From the NCBI GenBank assembly GCA_003641425.1, contig QNAH01000153.1:1-6794 (forward strand): 6,794 nucleotides of DNA, given 5' to 3'. The DNA comes from Candidatus Zixiibacteriota bacterium (GTDB lineage Bacteria > Zixibacteria > MSB-5A5 > GN15 > PGXB01). Below the pieces are notes generated by a model. The model did not search any database. It saw nothing but the letters and a program-made list of their open reading frames with translations, and was not told where the DNA came from. Shown here piece after piece: positions 5,884 through 6,794 of the stretch; positions within the stretch are counted from its first letter, which is position 1, and each line of letters opens with the position of its first letter. The position numbers were made by a program, and so were the translations under genes.

Positions 5884-6657
5884 GTGAAGCTATTCGGCTC
5901 AATAAAGAATTTATTCAAAAAAAACCGGAAACAGGCTCATCAGGAGCTTGTTTCCGAGTTTAATAAAATCTTCGGGTATCAGTTCAATGATACACTATTG
6001 CTTCTCGAAGCTCTGACTCACCGATCATACATTTATGCCAATGACCATCGCCTTCCGTCAAACGAGCGATTGGAATTTCTGGGTGACTCGATTCTGGGAT
6101 TGGTCATCGCCGAATATCTTTATAAACTGCATACCGACTATGACGAAGGTGATTTAACCAAGACCAAAGCTATTCTGGTAAATGAGATTACACTCGCCAG
6201 GGTCGGTATCGAAAGCGGACTTAACGATCTGATACTTCTTTCTCCCGAGGAAGAAAAATCCGGGGGTCGTGAGCGGCTGTCGATTATCTCCGACGCCATG
6301 GAAGCAGTTATCGGAGCGCTGTATCTTGACAGCGGCCTGGAAGCAGCTGCCCGGTTTATCGATGACGTAATTATATCACACTCCGATAACCTTCTATCCG
6401 ATTCGGCGCAACGTAATTACAAAGGTGAGTTGCTGGAATATCTCCAGAGTCGGGGCGAGGACCCTCCATACTACGAAGTCGTCTCCGAAGCCGGACCCGA
6501 CCATGAGAAAACTTTCAATGTCGTTGTTAGAACCGCAGGAGAAATAACGGGATCCGGTTCGGGAACATCCAAGAAGGAGGCCGAACAGCATGCCGCGGCG
6601 GAATCAATGAAACTGCTGAAATCACGCGAGTATGACGAGACCAGCAAAGAAGACTGA
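5884..6657 (+). CDS. rnc: Ribonuclease III
   Basis: RNase III is a homodimeric, Mg2+-dependent endonuclease that cuts double-stranded RNA, including rRNA precursors and structured mRNA leaders. The nuclease domain (about residues 20-160) holds the signature N60-E-R-L-E-F-L-G-D-S69. The acidic residues E61, E64, D68, E88 (DEGD), D137 and E140 (SDAMEAVIGALYLD) match the metal and catalytic positions of the E. coli enzyme. A double-stranded RNA-binding domain follows (about 178-249, NYKGELLEYLQSRG through TSKKEAEQHAAAESMKLL). At 257 residues it is longer than the 226 of E. coli, mainly through a basic N-terminal extension (KNLFKKNRKQAHQ). GTG 5884 is the only ordinary start between an upstream stop at 5839 and the domain; it lies 8 nt after fabF and has no good Shine-Dalgarno sequence, suggesting low, coupled expression. 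Confidence 0.97.
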   Translation: MKLFGSIKNLFKKNRKQAHQELVSEFNKIFGYQFNDTLLLLEALTHRSYIYANDHRLPSNERLEFLGDSILGLVIAEYLYKLHTDYDEGDLTKTKAILVNEITLARVGIESGLNDLILLSPEEEKSGGRERLSIISDAMEAVIGALYLDSGLEAAARFIDDVIISHSDNLLSDSAQRNYKGELLEYLQSRGEDPPYYEVVSEAGPDHEKTFNVVVRTAGEITGSGSGTSKKEAEQHAAAESMKLLKSREYDETSKED

Positions 6658-6673
6658 CCACAACAGTCAGATA

Positions 6674-6702
6674 TTGACATTTCCCCAAAAATTAATTATC
6701 TA
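6674..6702 (+). promoter_or_regulatory. Possible promoter of the downstream etf gene
   Basis: A perfect -35 hexamer TTGACA (6674-6679) lies in the A/T-rich 95-nt gap after rnc, the largest gap in the window. At 17-nt spacing the -10 would be TATCTA (6697-6702, three of six matches); TAATAC (6701-6706) is closer to consensus but 21 nt away. A new transcription unit starting here fits the change from lipid and RNA genes to electron transfer. If the organism uses a Bacteroidetes-type sigma factor, these hexamers may be irrelevant. Confidence 0.4.
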
Positions 6703-6742
6703 ATACAAATTCTGAAAATAAGTTTCTTGACCGTATTAGGCG

Positions 6743-6747
6743 GGAGG
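6743..6747 (+). promoter_or_regulatory. Strong Shine-Dalgarno sequence of the downstream etf gene
   Basis: GGAGG, within GGGAGGA (6742-6748), lies 5 nt before the ATG at 6753 and fixes that start. Together with the acpP site it shows that this organism does use canonical Shine-Dalgarno sequences for some genes. Confidence 0.85.
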
Positions 6748-6752
6748 ATTGA

Positions 6753-6794
6753 ATGAATATAGTTGTTCTCATTAAACAGGTGCCGGAAATCGAA
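6753..6794 (+). CDS. etfB: Electron-transfer flavoprotein beta subunit, N-terminal fragment cut by the window edge
   Basis: Only 14 codons are present, MNIVVLIKQVPEIE. This closely resembles the usual EtfB opening (MKIVVLIKQVPDTE-like), the first beta strand of the adenine nucleotide alpha hydrolase-like fold. EtfB pairs with EtfA to pass electrons from acyl-CoA and other dehydrogenases to a quinone oxidoreductase, or takes part in electron bifurcation. The strong Shine-Dalgarno sequence supports the start. With so little sequence, the respiratory (EtfAB) and FixAB-like types cannot be separated. A role in fatty-acid beta-oxidation next to the synthesis genes is possible but not shown. Confidence 0.75.
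   Translation, partial: MNIVVLIKQVPEIE

Noticed and set aside
5288..5902. Antisense open frame of 204 codons opposite fabF
   Set aside because: It mirrors conserved FabF codons including the catalytic His motifs, shows no family motif and has no promoter or RBS signal.
6652..6670. Small inverted repeats after rnc (GACTG/CAGTC and CTGAC/GTCAG) as a terminator
   Set aside because: Stems are only 5 bp, mutually exclusive, overlap the rnc stop codon and are not followed by a T run.
1..6794. A new defence system, biosynthetic cluster or mobile element
   Set aside because: Every coding region matches a well-known core family, and there are no unknown ORFs, integrases, transposases, direct repeats or cargo-like composition shifts.

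Overview
This window is a compact, single-strand housekeeping operon. In order it holds a DUF177/YceD-family gene (5'-truncated), rpmF, plsX, fabH, fabD, fabG, acpP, fabF and rnc, followed by the first 14 codons of a gene whose product begins like the electron-transfer flavoprotein beta subunit. Every gene is on the + strand. Apart from the 95-nt gap after rnc, spacing is tight (4 to 47 nt), and plsX and fabH overlap by 68 nt. I see no RNA gene, mobile element, CRISPR array or defence module, and no gap longer than 300 nt.

The genes form one functional chain. FabD makes malonyl-ACP from malonyl-CoA and ACP. FabH condenses acetyl-CoA (or a similar primer) with malonyl-ACP. FabG reduces the 3-ketoacyl-ACP. 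FabF carries out the later elongation condensations. PlsX converts long-chain acyl-ACP into acyl-phosphate for phospholipid synthesis. AcpP is the shared carrier. The DUF177 and rpmF pair ties the lipid genes to ribosome assembly, and rnc adds RNA processing at the 3' end. The dehydratase (fabZ/fabA), enoyl reductase (fabI/K/L/V) and acetyl-CoA carboxylase genes are absent, so the cycle must be completed by genes elsewhere.

The organism is a bacterium of moderate GC content. The DUF177-rpmF-plsX-fabHDG-acpP-fabF order is widespread. The acpP-fabF-rnc ending, the FabF active-site surroundings (S131-P-F-F-I-P, SACSSSSHA, ALSTRND, SRPFDKDRDGF) and the mix of strong and absent Shine-Dalgarno sequences resemble, from memory, the Bacteroidetes/FCB side of the tree. 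An uncultured FCB-affiliated phylum such as Zixibacteria is my best guess, held weakly.

I did not find a new biological system. The points most worth checking are the long out-of-frame plsX/fabH overlap, which looks like a lost plsX stop codon. There are also three AT-rich dyads directly ahead of rpmF, plsX and acpP, a sharp contrast in ribosome-binding-site strength along the operon, and promoter-like sequences inside plsX, fabH and fabD.
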